Positions 39,133 through 47,625 of a stretch of 64,000 bases of DNA are shown here, piece by piece; position 1 is the stretch's first letter, and every line of letters starts with the position of its first letter. The stretch is from Aeromicrobium sp. (GTDB lineage Bacteria > Actinomycetota > Actinomycetes > Propionibacteriales > Nocardioidaceae). The stretch covers positions 1-64,000 of the forward strand of contig NZ_JAGLCD010000007.1 of the NCBI RefSeq assembly GCF_023146395.1, written 5' to 3'. Made by a program: the position numbers and the translations under genes. Below the pieces are notes generated by a model. It did not search any database, had not been told where the DNA came from, and saw only the letters and a list, made by a program, of their open reading frames with translations.

Positions 39133-40847
39133 GTCGACACCAACTCCTCGAACCAGTCTCGTCCGGACGGGTGCGCGACCAGCTCGCGCTCCGCCGACCG
39201 CTCACTCTCCCACAACCGCCGCCGAGCGTCCTCGTCGCCGACGTAACGCACCACGATGTCGGCGATGCCCCGCACCGCACGGTGCACGTTGCGCGGCGCG
39301 AGAGCCTCCGCCGGGATCAGGTTCGCCTGAGCACCGACGTCGGTCGAGACGACCGGGGTGCCGTGGGCGACGGCCTCCAGCGTCGTGAGGGTCAGGCCCT
39401 CGTTGTGCGAGGTGATGACGAGCAGGTCGGCCTCATCGAGCGTCGTGGCGACCGGGACCGCGCCATCGCGGCGCTCCAGCACGTCCTCGAGGCCCGCGGC
39501 CCGCACGAGATCGGTGACCCACTGGTTGAGCTCGCCATGGCCGTGCAGGATGAATCGGACGTCGGGGCGGACCTTGTGGATGCGGGCCGCGGCCTCGATG
39601 AAGACCTCGGGCGCCTTCTGCCGGGCCAGCCGCCCGACGAAGGCCACGACGAACCGACGCTCACCGTTGCGCGGACGGAAGGCCGCGTCGCGGGCCGAGT
39701 CGACGGTCAGGCCGGCGAGCGGAGCCATCTCGACCTTCGACGCCGGGACTCCCTGCACCTCCGTCATCCAGGACGCGAGCGCCGGGGAGATCACATGGTG
39801 CGTGTCGATGAAGTCCGCGGCCCGGGCCGACGAGACCGGATACCCGCCGCCGCGGTACTCGATGATGTGCGTCGAGTCGACGACCGGGAGGTCGGGCCTG
39901 CTCCGCTTGAGGAACGGCAGTCGGTCGTACAGCCACTGGCTGTGGTGGACCACGACGCCACGGACGTCGAGGTTCTCCAGCAGCGCGCGCAGGATCGGCT
40001 CGCTGCCGGGCGTCTGACTGAGCGAGGTGGGTTCCGAGAGCGGGAGCAGCACTGCTCCGTCGAGCTCGGATCGGGTGATCTGCTCGTGGTGGGAGTCGCG
40101 CGAGGTCAGGACGACCGGCAGGAGACCCGCCTCGCGCACGAGGCGCACGGTCTCGAACGCCCATCGCTCGGCGCCGCCCATCTCGAACCAGTGCATGCCG
40201 ATCAGGACCGCCCGCGGCGCGTCACCCGCGACGGCACCCGCCGGGTTCATGCGCGCGGACTCGAAGGCCGTGCCCGGCGCGAAGAACGTCGTGTCGTGCA
40301 CGCGCTCGACCCGGTGCCGGATGGGTCCGCCGTGGCGCAGCAGCTCCAGGTCGCGGAGCTCGTCGTAGAGCAGGGGGGCGGCGACCCGCAGCCGGCGCAG
40401 GACCTTGCCGCGCAGGTCACCGGGCGCGAGGAACTCCGGGCGTGCCTCGGCGGTCGCGTCGGAGGACAGCATGACGTGACGCGTCGCGGAGCCGACCAAG
40501 GTGAGCTGTCGGGCGTCGACCACGGGGGCCGGCGTCGCGGGGGCCGTGGAGCGCACCCGCACCGTGGCCCGACGCCGGCGATAGAGGCGGGAACGACCGT
40601 CGAAGGTCCGGTCGTCGGTCGTGCGAGGCGTGTAGCCGTCGAAGGGGTCGTAGAGGTGCACCGTGAGCTCGAGCTCGGGCGTCGTCAGGGTGTGAGCGTT
40701 GATCGCTCCCACGAACAGGCGGCGCTCCCGCGCGCTCAGGGCCTCGGTGGCCGGGTCGTCGAGGACGACCTCGAAGAGGCACGGCTCGCCCAGGTACGTT
40801 CGCAGGGGGGACACAGACATCGCCTCGGGTCGGGGCCGGTCGGACAC
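39126..40847 (-). CDS. Family 4 glycosyltransferase with N-terminal extension
   Basis: A 573-aa protein. The N-terminal 200 residues are a beta-rich part of unknown kind (ELTVHLYDPFDGYTPRTTDD, TVRVRSTAP). The following GT-B fold has the start AVLIGMHWFEMGGAERWAFE and the C-terminal donor domain with FVVAFVGRLARQKAPEVFIE and the E-x7-E region SHNEGLTLTTLEAVAHGTPV. It would add a hexose to a glycan from a nucleotide sugar. ATG 40847 is given; ATG 40820 (MSVSPLRTYLG) is possible. It overlaps the downstream GT2 gene by 7 bp; divergent gtrA is 83 bp away. Confidence 0.9.
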   Translation of the reverse strand: MSDRPRPEAMSVSPLRTYLGEPCLFEVVLDDPATEALSARERRLFVGAINAHTLTTPELELTVHLYDPFDGYTPRTTDDRTFDGRSRLYRRRRATVRVRSTAPATPAPVVDARQLTLVGSATRHVMLSSDATAEARPEFLAPGDLRGKVLRRLRVAAPLLYDELRDLELLRHGGPIRHRVERVHDTTFFAPGTAFESARMNPAGAVAGDAPRAVLIGMHWFEMGGAERWAFETVRLVREAGLLPVVLTSRDSHHEQITRSELDGAVLLPLSEPTSLSQTPGSEPILRALLENLDVRGVVVHHSQWLYDRLPFLKRSRPDLPVVDSTHIIEYRGGGYPVSSARAADFIDTHHVISPALASWMTEVQGVPASKVEMAPLAGLTVDSARDAAFRPRNGERRFVVAFVGRLARQKAPEVFIEAAARIHKVRPDVRFILHGHGELNQWVTDLVRAAGLEDVLERRDGAVPVATTLDEADLLVITSHNEGLTLTTLEAVAHGTPVVSTDVGAQANLIPAEALAPRNVHRAVRGIADIVVRYVGDEDARRRLWESERSAERELVAHPSGRDWFEELVSTW

Positions 40848-40930
40848 GAGGTCCTACGCTACCAAGGCGACCCGCACGACCGACGTGCCGACGCGAGCCG
40901 CAGCGCGACCTCACCGACGACAGGACCACG

Positions 40931-41437
40931 ATGCACGAGCACGACCCGGGGCACGGCGAGCGCGATGGCGCCAGCGCCGAGCCGACGACCGAGCCGGACG
41001 ATCCCGGCCCGGCCGGCCCCCTGCTGCGCATCGTCGGCGACCGACGGGTCGCGTTCCTGATCGTCGGCGCGGTCAACACCCTCAGCGGGGTCGTGTGGTT
41101 CGTGCTGTTCGACCGCACGATCGGGCAGCTGTGGGGCTACATGGTCACGCTGCTGTTCGCCCACGTCGCCGCGGTGCTGTGCGCGTTCGTGCTCTACCGA
41201 CGCTTCGTGTTCCGGGTCACCGGCAACGTGCTCGTCGACCTGGCGCGCTTCGAGTCGGTCTACCTCGTGGGTCTGGGCATCAACCTCGTCCTGCTCCCCC
41301 TGGCGGTCGAGGTCGGCGGGCTCGAGCCGATCGTGGCCCAGCTCCTGATCGTGTTCGTGACGACGATCGTGAGCTACGTCGGGCACAGCCGTTTCTCGTT
41401 CCGGCGGCCCTCCGACCCCTCGGCGCCCCTCAGCTGA
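40931..41437 (+). CDS. GtrA-family membrane protein
   Basis: A 168-aa protein with four membrane helices after an acidic 45-residue leader. Family marks are FLIVGAVNTLSGVVWFVLFDR, the second helix with AHVAAVLCAFVLYRRFVFR, and the end SYVGHSRFSFRRP. GtrA-like proteins are thought to flip polyprenyl-phosphate sugars; the GtrB-like enzyme at 33973-35004 is the natural partner. It is an isolated plus-strand gene between two minus-strand groups, and its last 8 bp overlap the convergent secreted-protein gene. Confidence 0.92.
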   Translation: MHEHDPGHGERDGASAEPTTEPDDPGPAGPLLRIVGDRRVAFLIVGAVNTLSGVVWFVLFDRTIGQLWGYMVTLLFAHVAAVLCAFVLYRRFVFRVTGNVLVDLARFESVYLVGLGINLVLLPLAVEVGGLEPIVAQLLIVFVTTIVSYVGHSRFSFRRPSDPSAPLS

Positions 41438-43772
41438 GCGGGGCTCCCTTCGGGAGGCCGGCGACGACGTCGTTCGCCGACGTCAGGATCTGCGGCGACG
41501 TGCCGCCGTTGGCCCGCACGAGCGCAGCCCACGACTGCACCGGACGGTAGGCACCGTTCTCGGCGAGATAGACGACGTCGGACGAGGCCGCCTTGACGAA
41601 GACCCGAGCGAGCGTCGTGCCGGATCGCGAGAACCGGGCACAGGCCTCGGTCGACCACGCCGCCGGGGTGAATCCCGCCGACGAGCCCGTCACGACGTGC
41701 ACCGTGCCGGACGCGGCGACGACCGTCGCGGAGCCGCACGTGCCCCAGAGGCCGAGATCGGCGACCTTGGTGCGGCTCGTGACGGCGGAGTCGGCGACCG
41801 TCGCGAAGGTCGTGGCGATGCCCCACTCGCGCGCCATCGCGAACGACGGGATGCGCGCGAGCGTCGTCAGCCCCGTGACGGCCAGCACCTCGGGACCGCT
41901 GCCCTTGACGAGCGTCGCGTCCCCGAGGCGCACCCCGCCGTCCGGGATCCGCGCGAGGCTGCCGGGACGGATCGTCACGATCACGGGGTTGGTGGCGCCG
42001 CCGAGGACCTGGGCGTCGGACCAGGAGCGGACCGACCACCGGCGACCGTCCTCCAGCGACGACACCACGTCCGACCCGGACGCCTTGACGAGCGGCACGT
42101 TCGGGATCGCGGCACCCGAGCGGTCGAGCTGCGCACAGGTGACGGGCTGCAACCCGGTCCCACTCGTGCCGGCCCGCGCCGGGGTCGAGAGCGCGTGCAG
42201 CCGGCCCGAGCCGGCGACATAGGTCACGCCCGAGCAGGTCACGATCGTCGAGAGCGGTGTCGCGGCGCGGGTGTACCCGGCGAGGTCGGAGGCCGGAAGC
42301 GTCGTGAGCGAGCTCGACGCGACCCCCAGGTCGGTGCTGACCGCGAAGTCCGGCACGGGGTGCAGCGTCGTCGAGCCGTCGGTGAGCCAGACCTGCGCCG
42401 AGGACGGCTCCTTCACGAGGCGGGCCGGGCCGACGAGGGTCCGCGCCTTGGTGAGCGACGCGTAGCGCGCGGCCGAGATCTGCGCCGCGTACGTCGGCGT
42501 CGTGGGCTCGAGCGCCCGCGCGGAGGACTCGTCGAGGTAGGGCTGCACCGACGAGGCCCCGGTGAAGCGCGCCCAGGTCGACGTCCCGGCGACCCGCATC
42601 CAGTCCGACATCGGCTCGCCGTAGGTGACGCCCGCGAACATGGCCGGGTGCGCGTCGACGTAGGAGCTGCACGAGCCGCCCCAGCGCGCGAGCGTCTCGC
42701 AGCTCGAGAAGCGGTGCAGTGACCCGCCCTGCGCCATGCTGATCTCGCCGGTCATGCTGTTGCGCAGGAACACCCCGGCCGCGACCCCACCGTCGGGCAG
42801 CCGGTTGATGAAGGAGTCACCGACCGAGAACAGCGGCCCCAGGATCGCGAGCAGCTCCGGGTAGGCCTCCGCCGTCACGTGCCAGCGCTTGACCCCGTCG
42901 ATGAGGTAGACCGACGACGACGAGCCCTTCGCGAGGCGGACCGATCCGCCCTGGGTCGTGCCGAACCAGTCGGTGAAGTACCGGTAGAAGTTGCGGTTGC
43001 CGTACGAGGAGCAGGCGTCTCCCGTGCCGGCGCCGGCGGCGAGCGACGCGGCGTTCGGCTGGTACGGCGTGTAGTAGTACAAGTTCGCCGTGGCCTGGTT
43101 CTCGATGTAGACCGGGGACGTGCCGCAGGCCGCATTGGGGTGGAACCGCACGTTGACGGTCGTGCCGGGCCGGTTCCAGGTGTAGCGGCCGCTGAGCTCG
43201 TACACGCGCATCTGGCGCACGCCGGCATACACCTGGTTGGCGAACCCGTAGTACTGGGAGTCGCAGGCCGCGGTGTCCGGGCACCCCATGCCCATCGCGG
43301 CCCGGTACTTGGTGTCGTTGGGGGCCGTCGTCGTGACGAGCCCCTGCTCCTTCTGGAGCATGACCAGGATGACCTGCGGGTTGACGCCGCAGGACTGGGC
43401 GACCTTCCAGATGATCGTGGCGGCCTTCTCGTACCCCGGGGAGGAGTAGCCGGCGCAGTACGCGTCGGCCGCCTTGGTGACCGAGATCAGGTTGATGTGC
43501 TTCAGGCAGTAGGCGTCGGAGCACCTGGTGCCCTGGAAGTCGAGGAACGCCTGGATCTGGGCGATGCTCATCGTCGTCGTGTCGAAGAAGACCCGGTCGC
43601 TGATGATGTTGCCGGCTCTGAACTGGGAGTTGTCGGCAGCCTCGGCCCGGGGCGTGCCCGCCAGGCCGACGACCGACGTGAGGCCGGAGACAAGGAGGGC
43701 CAGGACGAGGAGCAGACGCGTCGAGCGGCCGACCGAGGCACGGCTGTGACGGGTGGGGTTGCTGCGACGCAT
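41430..43772 (-). CDS. Large secreted protein with lysozyme-like N-terminal domain
   Basis: A 780-aa exported protein. ATG 43772 gives a signal peptide (RLLLVLALLVSGLTSVVGLA, cleavage near AEA-AD). Residues about 50-280 carry IIWKVAQSCGVNPQVILVML and KEQGLVTTTAP, then GMGCPDTAACDSQYYGF and RYTWNRPGTTVNVRFHP, a pattern like lysozyme-fold glucosaminidases, with the Glu of QKEQG as candidate catalytic residue. Many Cys pairs suggest disulfides. The rest is made of repeated beta-rich segments with VYLIDGVKRWHVT and VWLTDGSTTLHPVPD, each ending in an aromatic-rich turn, perhaps wall or glycan binding. Actinobacterial relatives are loosely called hemagglutinin-like. It precedes the neighbouring gene in a minus-strand pair. 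Confidence 0.75.
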   Translation of the reverse strand: MRRSNPTRHSRASVGRSTRLLLVLALLVSGLTSVVGLAGTPRAEAADNSQFRAGNIISDRVFFDTTTMSIAQIQAFLDFQGTRCSDAYCLKHINLISVTKAADAYCAGYSSPGYEKAATIIWKVAQSCGVNPQVILVMLQKEQGLVTTTAPNDTKYRAAMGMGCPDTAACDSQYYGFANQVYAGVRQMRVYELSGRYTWNRPGTTVNVRFHPNAACGTSPVYIENQATANLYYYTPYQPNAASLAAGAGTGDACSSYGNRNFYRYFTDWFGTTQGGSVRLAKGSSSSVYLIDGVKRWHVTAEAYPELLAILGPLFSVGDSFINRLPDGGVAAGVFLRNSMTGEISMAQGGSLHRFSSCETLARWGGSCSSYVDAHPAMFAGVTYGEPMSDWMRVAGTSTWARFTGASSVQPYLDESSARALEPTTPTYAAQISAARYASLTKARTLVGPARLVKEPSSAQVWLTDGSTTLHPVPDFAVSTDLGVASSSLTTLPASDLAGYTRAATPLSTIVTCSGVTYVAGSGRLHALSTPARAGTSGTGLQPVTCAQLDRSGAAIPNVPLVKASGSDVVSSLEDGRRWSVRSWSDAQVLGGATNPVIVTIRPGSLARIPDGGVRLGDATLVKGSGPEVLAVTGLTTLARIPSFAMAREWGIATTFATVADSAVTSRTKVADLGLWGTCGSATVVAASGTVHVVTGSSAGFTPAAWSTEACARFSRSGTTLARVFVKAASSDVVYLAENGAYRPVQSWAALVRANGGTSPQILTSANDVVAGLPKGAPLS

Positions 43773-43815
43773 GGGAGTCAGTATGCGGCAGAGTCGCGCT
43801 GGTGTCTGCCGGACC

Positions 43816-46026
43816 TCACGGCGCGACGTCCGCCTCGGGTCGGGTCGTCGCCACGACCGAGGCCTCGGCCCGCACCCGGCGGCGCCCGATCGCCGCCGCA
43901 GCGGTCCAGCCCAGCGCGAGGACGACCGCGGCCAGGCCCGACCCGATCTCCAGGGGCCAGCCCGGCGGCCGGAACCGCACCACGATCTCGCGGCCGGTCG
44001 ATCCCGGCGCCACGTCGAGCGTGAGGAGGAAGCCACGGTCGGGGTCGGTCAGTCGGGCCGGACCCGTCACGCGATAGCCGGGCCAGTCGAGCCGGGACAG
44101 CACCACCTGTCCGCCGGACGCGTCGACGTCGTCGACCCGCAGCACGATCTCGCTGTCGCTCCGGCGCACGACCGAGACCTCGGCTCCCGTGGTGCGCAGC
44201 ACCGATCCGGCGCGTTGCGTCGGCGCGTCACGGCGCACGATCCACGTGGCGTCGCCGACCTCGAGCGACCAGCCGGTCGGCGGGACGGGCCGTGTCGTGG
44301 CGCCGTCGCGCACCACGACGATCGTGTTGACGAGGAGGTCGTCGGCCAGCGGTGGGCGACCGCCGTCGCCGGGAGCGACCAGCGCGTCGTAGGCCGCGGC
44401 ACAGGTCTCGCCGCGGAAGCCGGCGCAGAACTGGTCGGCCAGGGCCGGGAAGCGCAGGACGGTGTACACGCTGAGGGAGTCCCAGCCCGTGAGGTACCAG
44501 GCATTGGCGAAGACGGCCTCATCGAAGCCGCCGGAGTCCTTCAACGCGTGGAAGTCGCCGACCGTGACGATGCCGTGCTGACCCGCCGCGGCGACCTCCG
44601 GGTAGGCGTCGATCGAGCCGGGGAGACCGTGGTCGGGCATGGGCGAGACCGGCGCCTGCACCATCGTGATCGCGCTGAGCCCGACTCCGAGCGCCATCGC
44701 CACCGCCGGCACGCGCAGCCGGGAACCCGCCGGTCGGTCTGCTGACCACGCACGCATCACGAGCTCTTGGACGATCGCCTGCAGCGCCGCACCCACGAGC
44801 ACCCAGTCCGCGTTGGCCGGGACGGCCGAGACCGCGAGCCCGACCGCAAGACCGAGGAGCAGCCGGACCCGGCGTCGTTCGACGACGCTCCAGCTCCGGT
44901 CGACCGCAGCGCGGGTCGCCAGCACGGCGAACAGCAGGCCGAGGCCGAGCACCACGTACGGCTGCATGCGCAGCGGGAAGCGGAGGGGACCGAGGTCGCT
45001 CGGCGCGAGGAGCAGGAACAGCGCACCGACGGTCAGGACGGCCACGGAGGGCGGCACCGTCCGCCAGTACCGCAGGAGCAGCACCACGAGCAGCGGCAGG
45101 AACCACCCGAGGTAGGCCACCGGCGAGGGCGCGAGGACGCCGTTGAACCAGGAGATGGTCGGCAGTGCCGTGGCGAGCGACCCGACGGCGAGATCGCCGA
45201 GATCGGTCGTGAGCAGCATCCGGTTGACGATCCCGCCCTCGCGGCTCGTGACCTGCGCCGAGAGCAGTGCCGGGAGGAACACCAGCAGGGAGAGCAGGCC
45301 GCTGTAGAGGCCGAGCAGCAGGATCCTCACCGCGCGGGTGCGCGGCTCCCTCCGCAGGATCGACTCTCCGAGCAGCGCCGCGAACAGCAGCACCAGCATC
45401 AGCACCGGGGCCAGGTATCCCAGGGTGATCATGAGCCCCGCGCTGACGAAGTACGCGCCGGGGCCCTTCCCGTGGACGAGGTGGCGACGCAGGCCCCACC
45501 ACACCCAGGGCAGCAGGGCCGCTCCCTGCAGTCCCGTGATCCACGAGGTGGCGTCGACGTAGGTCGTCTGGCCCGCTGTCGTGACCGTGAAGCCGGCCAC
45601 GGCGGCCCAGGCCGGCGAGGAGCCGAACGAGCGCGCCAGCAGGAAGACCCCGGCGGCCATGACGGCCAGGAACGGGACCTTGGCCGCGATCGCGAGCAGC
45701 ACGAGGTCGTCGGTGACCGTGCTGCCGAGCGACACCGCCCACAGGATCGGGCTGAACAGTCCCCACTGCCCCTCCGCGAGGTAGTTGCCTCCCTGCCACG
45801 AGCCGGGGTCGAGCAAGGTCACGCCACCGTCGAGCAAGCGCTGTCCCTGGACGTACCAGACCCCCGTGGCGCCGGCCTGGGTGTCGTCGGCGAAGAAGTA
45901 CCGGGAGTCGCCGATGACCCGGGCCAGTCCCGTGCCCATCGCGAGCAAGCAGGCCGTGAGGCACCAGAGGAGACTCGCGCGGCGAGAGCCTGGGGCGGAC
46001 CCTCGGTCCGTCTCGCCTGCGCGCAC
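43816..46026 (-). CDS. YfhO-like multi-pass membrane protein, paralog 2
   Basis: A 736-aa paralog of the protein at 35964-38192, with the same plan: first helix, loop with YFFADDTQAGATGVWYVQGQ and LDPGSWQGGNYLAEGQWGLF, about a dozen helices, then LSRLDWPGYRVTGPARL and VRFRPPGWPLEIGSG before the last helix. Two such genes 6 kb apart, separated by glycosyltransferases, suggest the two transfer different sugars or act on two polymers. ATG 46026 begins MRAGETDRGSAPGSRR. It lies 9 bp downstream of the DedA-like gene but the large secreted-protein gene follows it by 43 bp on the same strand. Confidence 0.83.
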   Translation of the reverse strand: MRAGETDRGSAPGSRRASLLWCLTACLLAMGTGLARVIGDSRYFFADDTQAGATGVWYVQGQRLLDGGVTLLDPGSWQGGNYLAEGQWGLFSPILWAVSLGSTVTDDLVLLAIAAKVPFLAVMAAGVFLLARSFGSSPAWAAVAGFTVTTAGQTTYVDATSWITGLQGAALLPWVWWGLRRHLVHGKGPGAYFVSAGLMITLGYLAPVLMLVLLFAALLGESILRREPRTRAVRILLLGLYSGLLSLLVFLPALLSAQVTSREGGIVNRMLLTTDLGDLAVGSLATALPTISWFNGVLAPSPVAYLGWFLPLLVVLLLRYWRTVPPSVAVLTVGALFLLLAPSDLGPLRFPLRMQPYVVLGLGLLFAVLATRAAVDRSWSVVERRRVRLLLGLAVGLAVSAVPANADWVLVGAALQAIVQELVMRAWSADRPAGSRLRVPAVAMALGVGLSAITMVQAPVSPMPDHGLPGSIDAYPEVAAAGQHGIVTVGDFHALKDSGGFDEAVFANAWYLTGWDSLSVYTVLRFPALADQFCAGFRGETCAAAYDALVAPGDGGRPPLADDLLVNTIVVVRDGATTRPVPPTGWSLEVGDATWIVRRDAPTQRAGSVLRTTGAEVSVVRRSDSEIVLRVDDVDASGGQVVLSRLDWPGYRVTGPARLTDPDRGFLLTLDVAPGSTGREIVVRFRPPGWPLEIGSGLAAVVLALGWTAAAAIGRRRVRAEASVVATTRPEADVAP

Positions 46027-46035
46027 GGCGCCACC

Positions 46036-46527
46036 CTACCGGGGCGCGCCGTCGTCGTCCGGTCGCGACCTGCTGCGCCGTCCCGTGCCGACGGTGAGCA
46101 CGACGACCCCGAGCAGGACCGCCCCGACCAGCGCGATCAGCAGTCGCGAGTCGTCGTCGGCCCGCGTCAGCGCCACCACGACCCCCGCGCCGAGCGTGGT
46201 CCAGATCGTCGCCCACAGCGCGGCGCCCGGGACCAGGCCGAGCAGGTAGCGCGGTACCGTCATGCGGCACAGCCCGGCGGCGAGGTTGATCACGGTCTGG
46301 GCACCGACCGTCAGGAAGCTCAGCGTGACGGCGGGCGGACCCCAGTGGTCGACCCGCTCGATCGCGACCCGCATGCGTGGGCTCGGCTCACGGCCACGCG
46401 CCGCCCCGCTCGCGATCAGGCGGCCGATCGCGAACGTCGCCCCGGCTCGCAGCACGACGATCGCGAACAGGGCCAGCCAGGCCCAGGCCCACGGCCACGA
46501 CCGGATGGACTCCAGCACGTCGTTCAC
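46036..46527 (-). CDS. DedA/VTT-domain membrane protein (small)
   Basis: A 163-aa protein. The GTG at 46527 (NDVLESIRSWPWAWAWLALF) overlaps the rimI stop by 4 bp and is chosen; the longer frame is a shadow of rimI. It has about four membrane helices. The family region includes VDHWGPPAVTLSFLTVGAQT, GLCRMTVPRYLLGLVPGAALW and WTTLGAGVV, which are DedA-like features. DedA proteins move lipids or undecaprenyl phosphate across the membrane. Its tail is basic (GRRSRSRPDDD). Placed between rimI and the glycan genes, it may serve the latter, but coupling ties its expression to rimI. Confidence 0.8.
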   Translation of the reverse strand: MNDVLESIRSWPWAWAWLALFAIVVLRAGATFAIGRLIASGAARGREPSPRMRVAIERVDHWGPPAVTLSFLTVGAQTVINLAAGLCRMTVPRYLLGLVPGAALWATIWTTLGAGVVVALTRADDDSRLLIALVGAVLLGVVVLTVGTGRRSRSRPDDDGAPR

Positions 46528-46976
46528 GCCAGGACCCGTTCCAGCACGAGGGCGTCGGTGCCGTCCGCGTAGTAGCGACGTCGGCGGTGGATCTGGTCGA
46601 ACCCGGTCGCGGCGTAGAGCGCTCGGGCCGCGGTGTTGGTCGCGGCGACCTCGAGCAGGACCCGCTCGGCTCCGGCCGAGGCCGCACCCCGCAGGACGTC
46701 CTCGACCAGGACCCGACCGAGGCCGTGGCGGCGGGCCGTGGGGGCGACCGCGACGCGCAGCAGGTCGGCCGTGTCGCCCACGACCGAGGTCGACGACCAC
46801 CCCACGACCTCGCCGCTGGCCTCCGCGACACGGACGATCCGGCCCCCGGAGCCCAGCTCACCGGCGAGCGAAGCTGCCGACCACGGGTCGTCGAAGCTGA
46901 CCCGCTCGAGCTGCACGATCGCGGAGAGGTCCTCGCCCGCCGCGGGCCGGAGGTCGGGCGACGGATCCACGGTCAT
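46524..46976 (-). CDS. rimI: Ribosomal protein S18-alanine N-acetyltransferase
   Basis: A 150-aa GNAT enzyme that acetylates the N-terminus of ribosomal protein S18. The motif A LLRVAVAPTARRHGLGRVLV with RRHGLG, the segment VLLEVAATNTAARALYAATGF, and the catalytic Tyr region RRRRYYADGTDALVLER match RimI. It is encoded between tsaB and the DedA-like gene with 4-bp overlaps on both sides. The tsaE-tsaB-rimI order is a hallmark of this actinobacterial locus, which supports the assignment over a generic GNAT. Confidence 0.92.
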   Translation of the reverse strand: MTVDPSPDLRPAAGEDLSAIVQLERVSFDDPWSAASLAGELGSGGRIVRVAEASGEVVGWSSTSVVGDTADLLRVAVAPTARRHGLGRVLVEDVLRGAASAGAERVLLEVAATNTAARALYAATGFDQIHRRRRYYADGTDALVLERVLA

Positions 46977-47605
46977 CGCTGGTCGATCGGCACGGCGTCC
47001 GGGCGGCGCAGGTACAGCGGCTCGAGCGGCAGCACCTCGACCGCGCCGGCCAGGACGACGGCCGCGAGGGCCGCGGCCGAGGGGTCGACCGGGCCTGACG
47101 AGCCGCCGAGGACCTCGGCGTGGACGTCGGCGCCCCGGCCCACGACGGGCAGTCCCCCGAACCGCTGAGCGACGGTCGTCGGCAGGTCGACCGAGGGACC
47201 CTCGAGTCGGCGGCCGTCCGACGCGTAGCGCGCCCAGTAGACCTCGCGGCGCCGCGCGTCGGTGGCGACGAGGAACTCCGTGCCGAGCCCCGGCGCGGCC
47301 TCGGCGGCGAGGATGTCGAGCGTGCAGACGCCGTGCGTGCGCAGACCCAGGGTCGCGCCGAGCGTCAGCGCCGTCACGACTCCCACGCGCAGCCCGGTGT
47401 AGGGGCCCGGCCCGACACCGACAGCGACATCCGTGAGGTCGCAGGGCGCCAGACCCGCCTCGTCCAGGGCCGCGCGGATCGCCGGTGCCAGCAGCTCACC
47501 GTGCGCCGTCGCTCCCTCGCCCCCGGACCGACCCACGACCGACGTGCCGTCGTGGACCGCGACGGTGATCGCCGGGGTCGCGGTGTCGAAGGCGAGCAGG
47601 AGCAC
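46973..47605 (-). CDS. tsaB: t6A biosynthesis protein TsaB
   Basis: A 210-aa protein of the ASKHA fold, paralog of TsaD without metal-binding His pair. It forms the TsaD-TsaB-TsaE complex for threonylcarbamoyl transfer. Marks are LLLAFDTATPAITVAVHDG at the N-terminus, GELLAPAIRAALDEAG, and VGVGPGPYTGLRVGVVTA. It overlaps rimI by 4 bp and follows the GNAT-TsaE fusion gene by 20 bp on the same strand. TsaD itself is displaced to 28.6 kb, across the glycan region. Confidence 0.95.
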   Translation of the reverse strand: MLLLAFDTATPAITVAVHDGTSVVGRSGGEGATAHGELLAPAIRAALDEAGLAPCDLTDVAVGVGPGPYTGLRVGVVTALTLGATLGLRTHGVCTLDILAAEAAPGLGTEFLVATDARRREVYWARYASDGRRLEGPSVDLPTTVAQRFGGLPVVGRGADVHAEVLGGSSGPVDPSAAALAAVVLAGAVEVLPLEPLYLRRPDAVPIDQR

Positions 47606-47625
47606 GAGAGGAGCCTACAAGCGGC

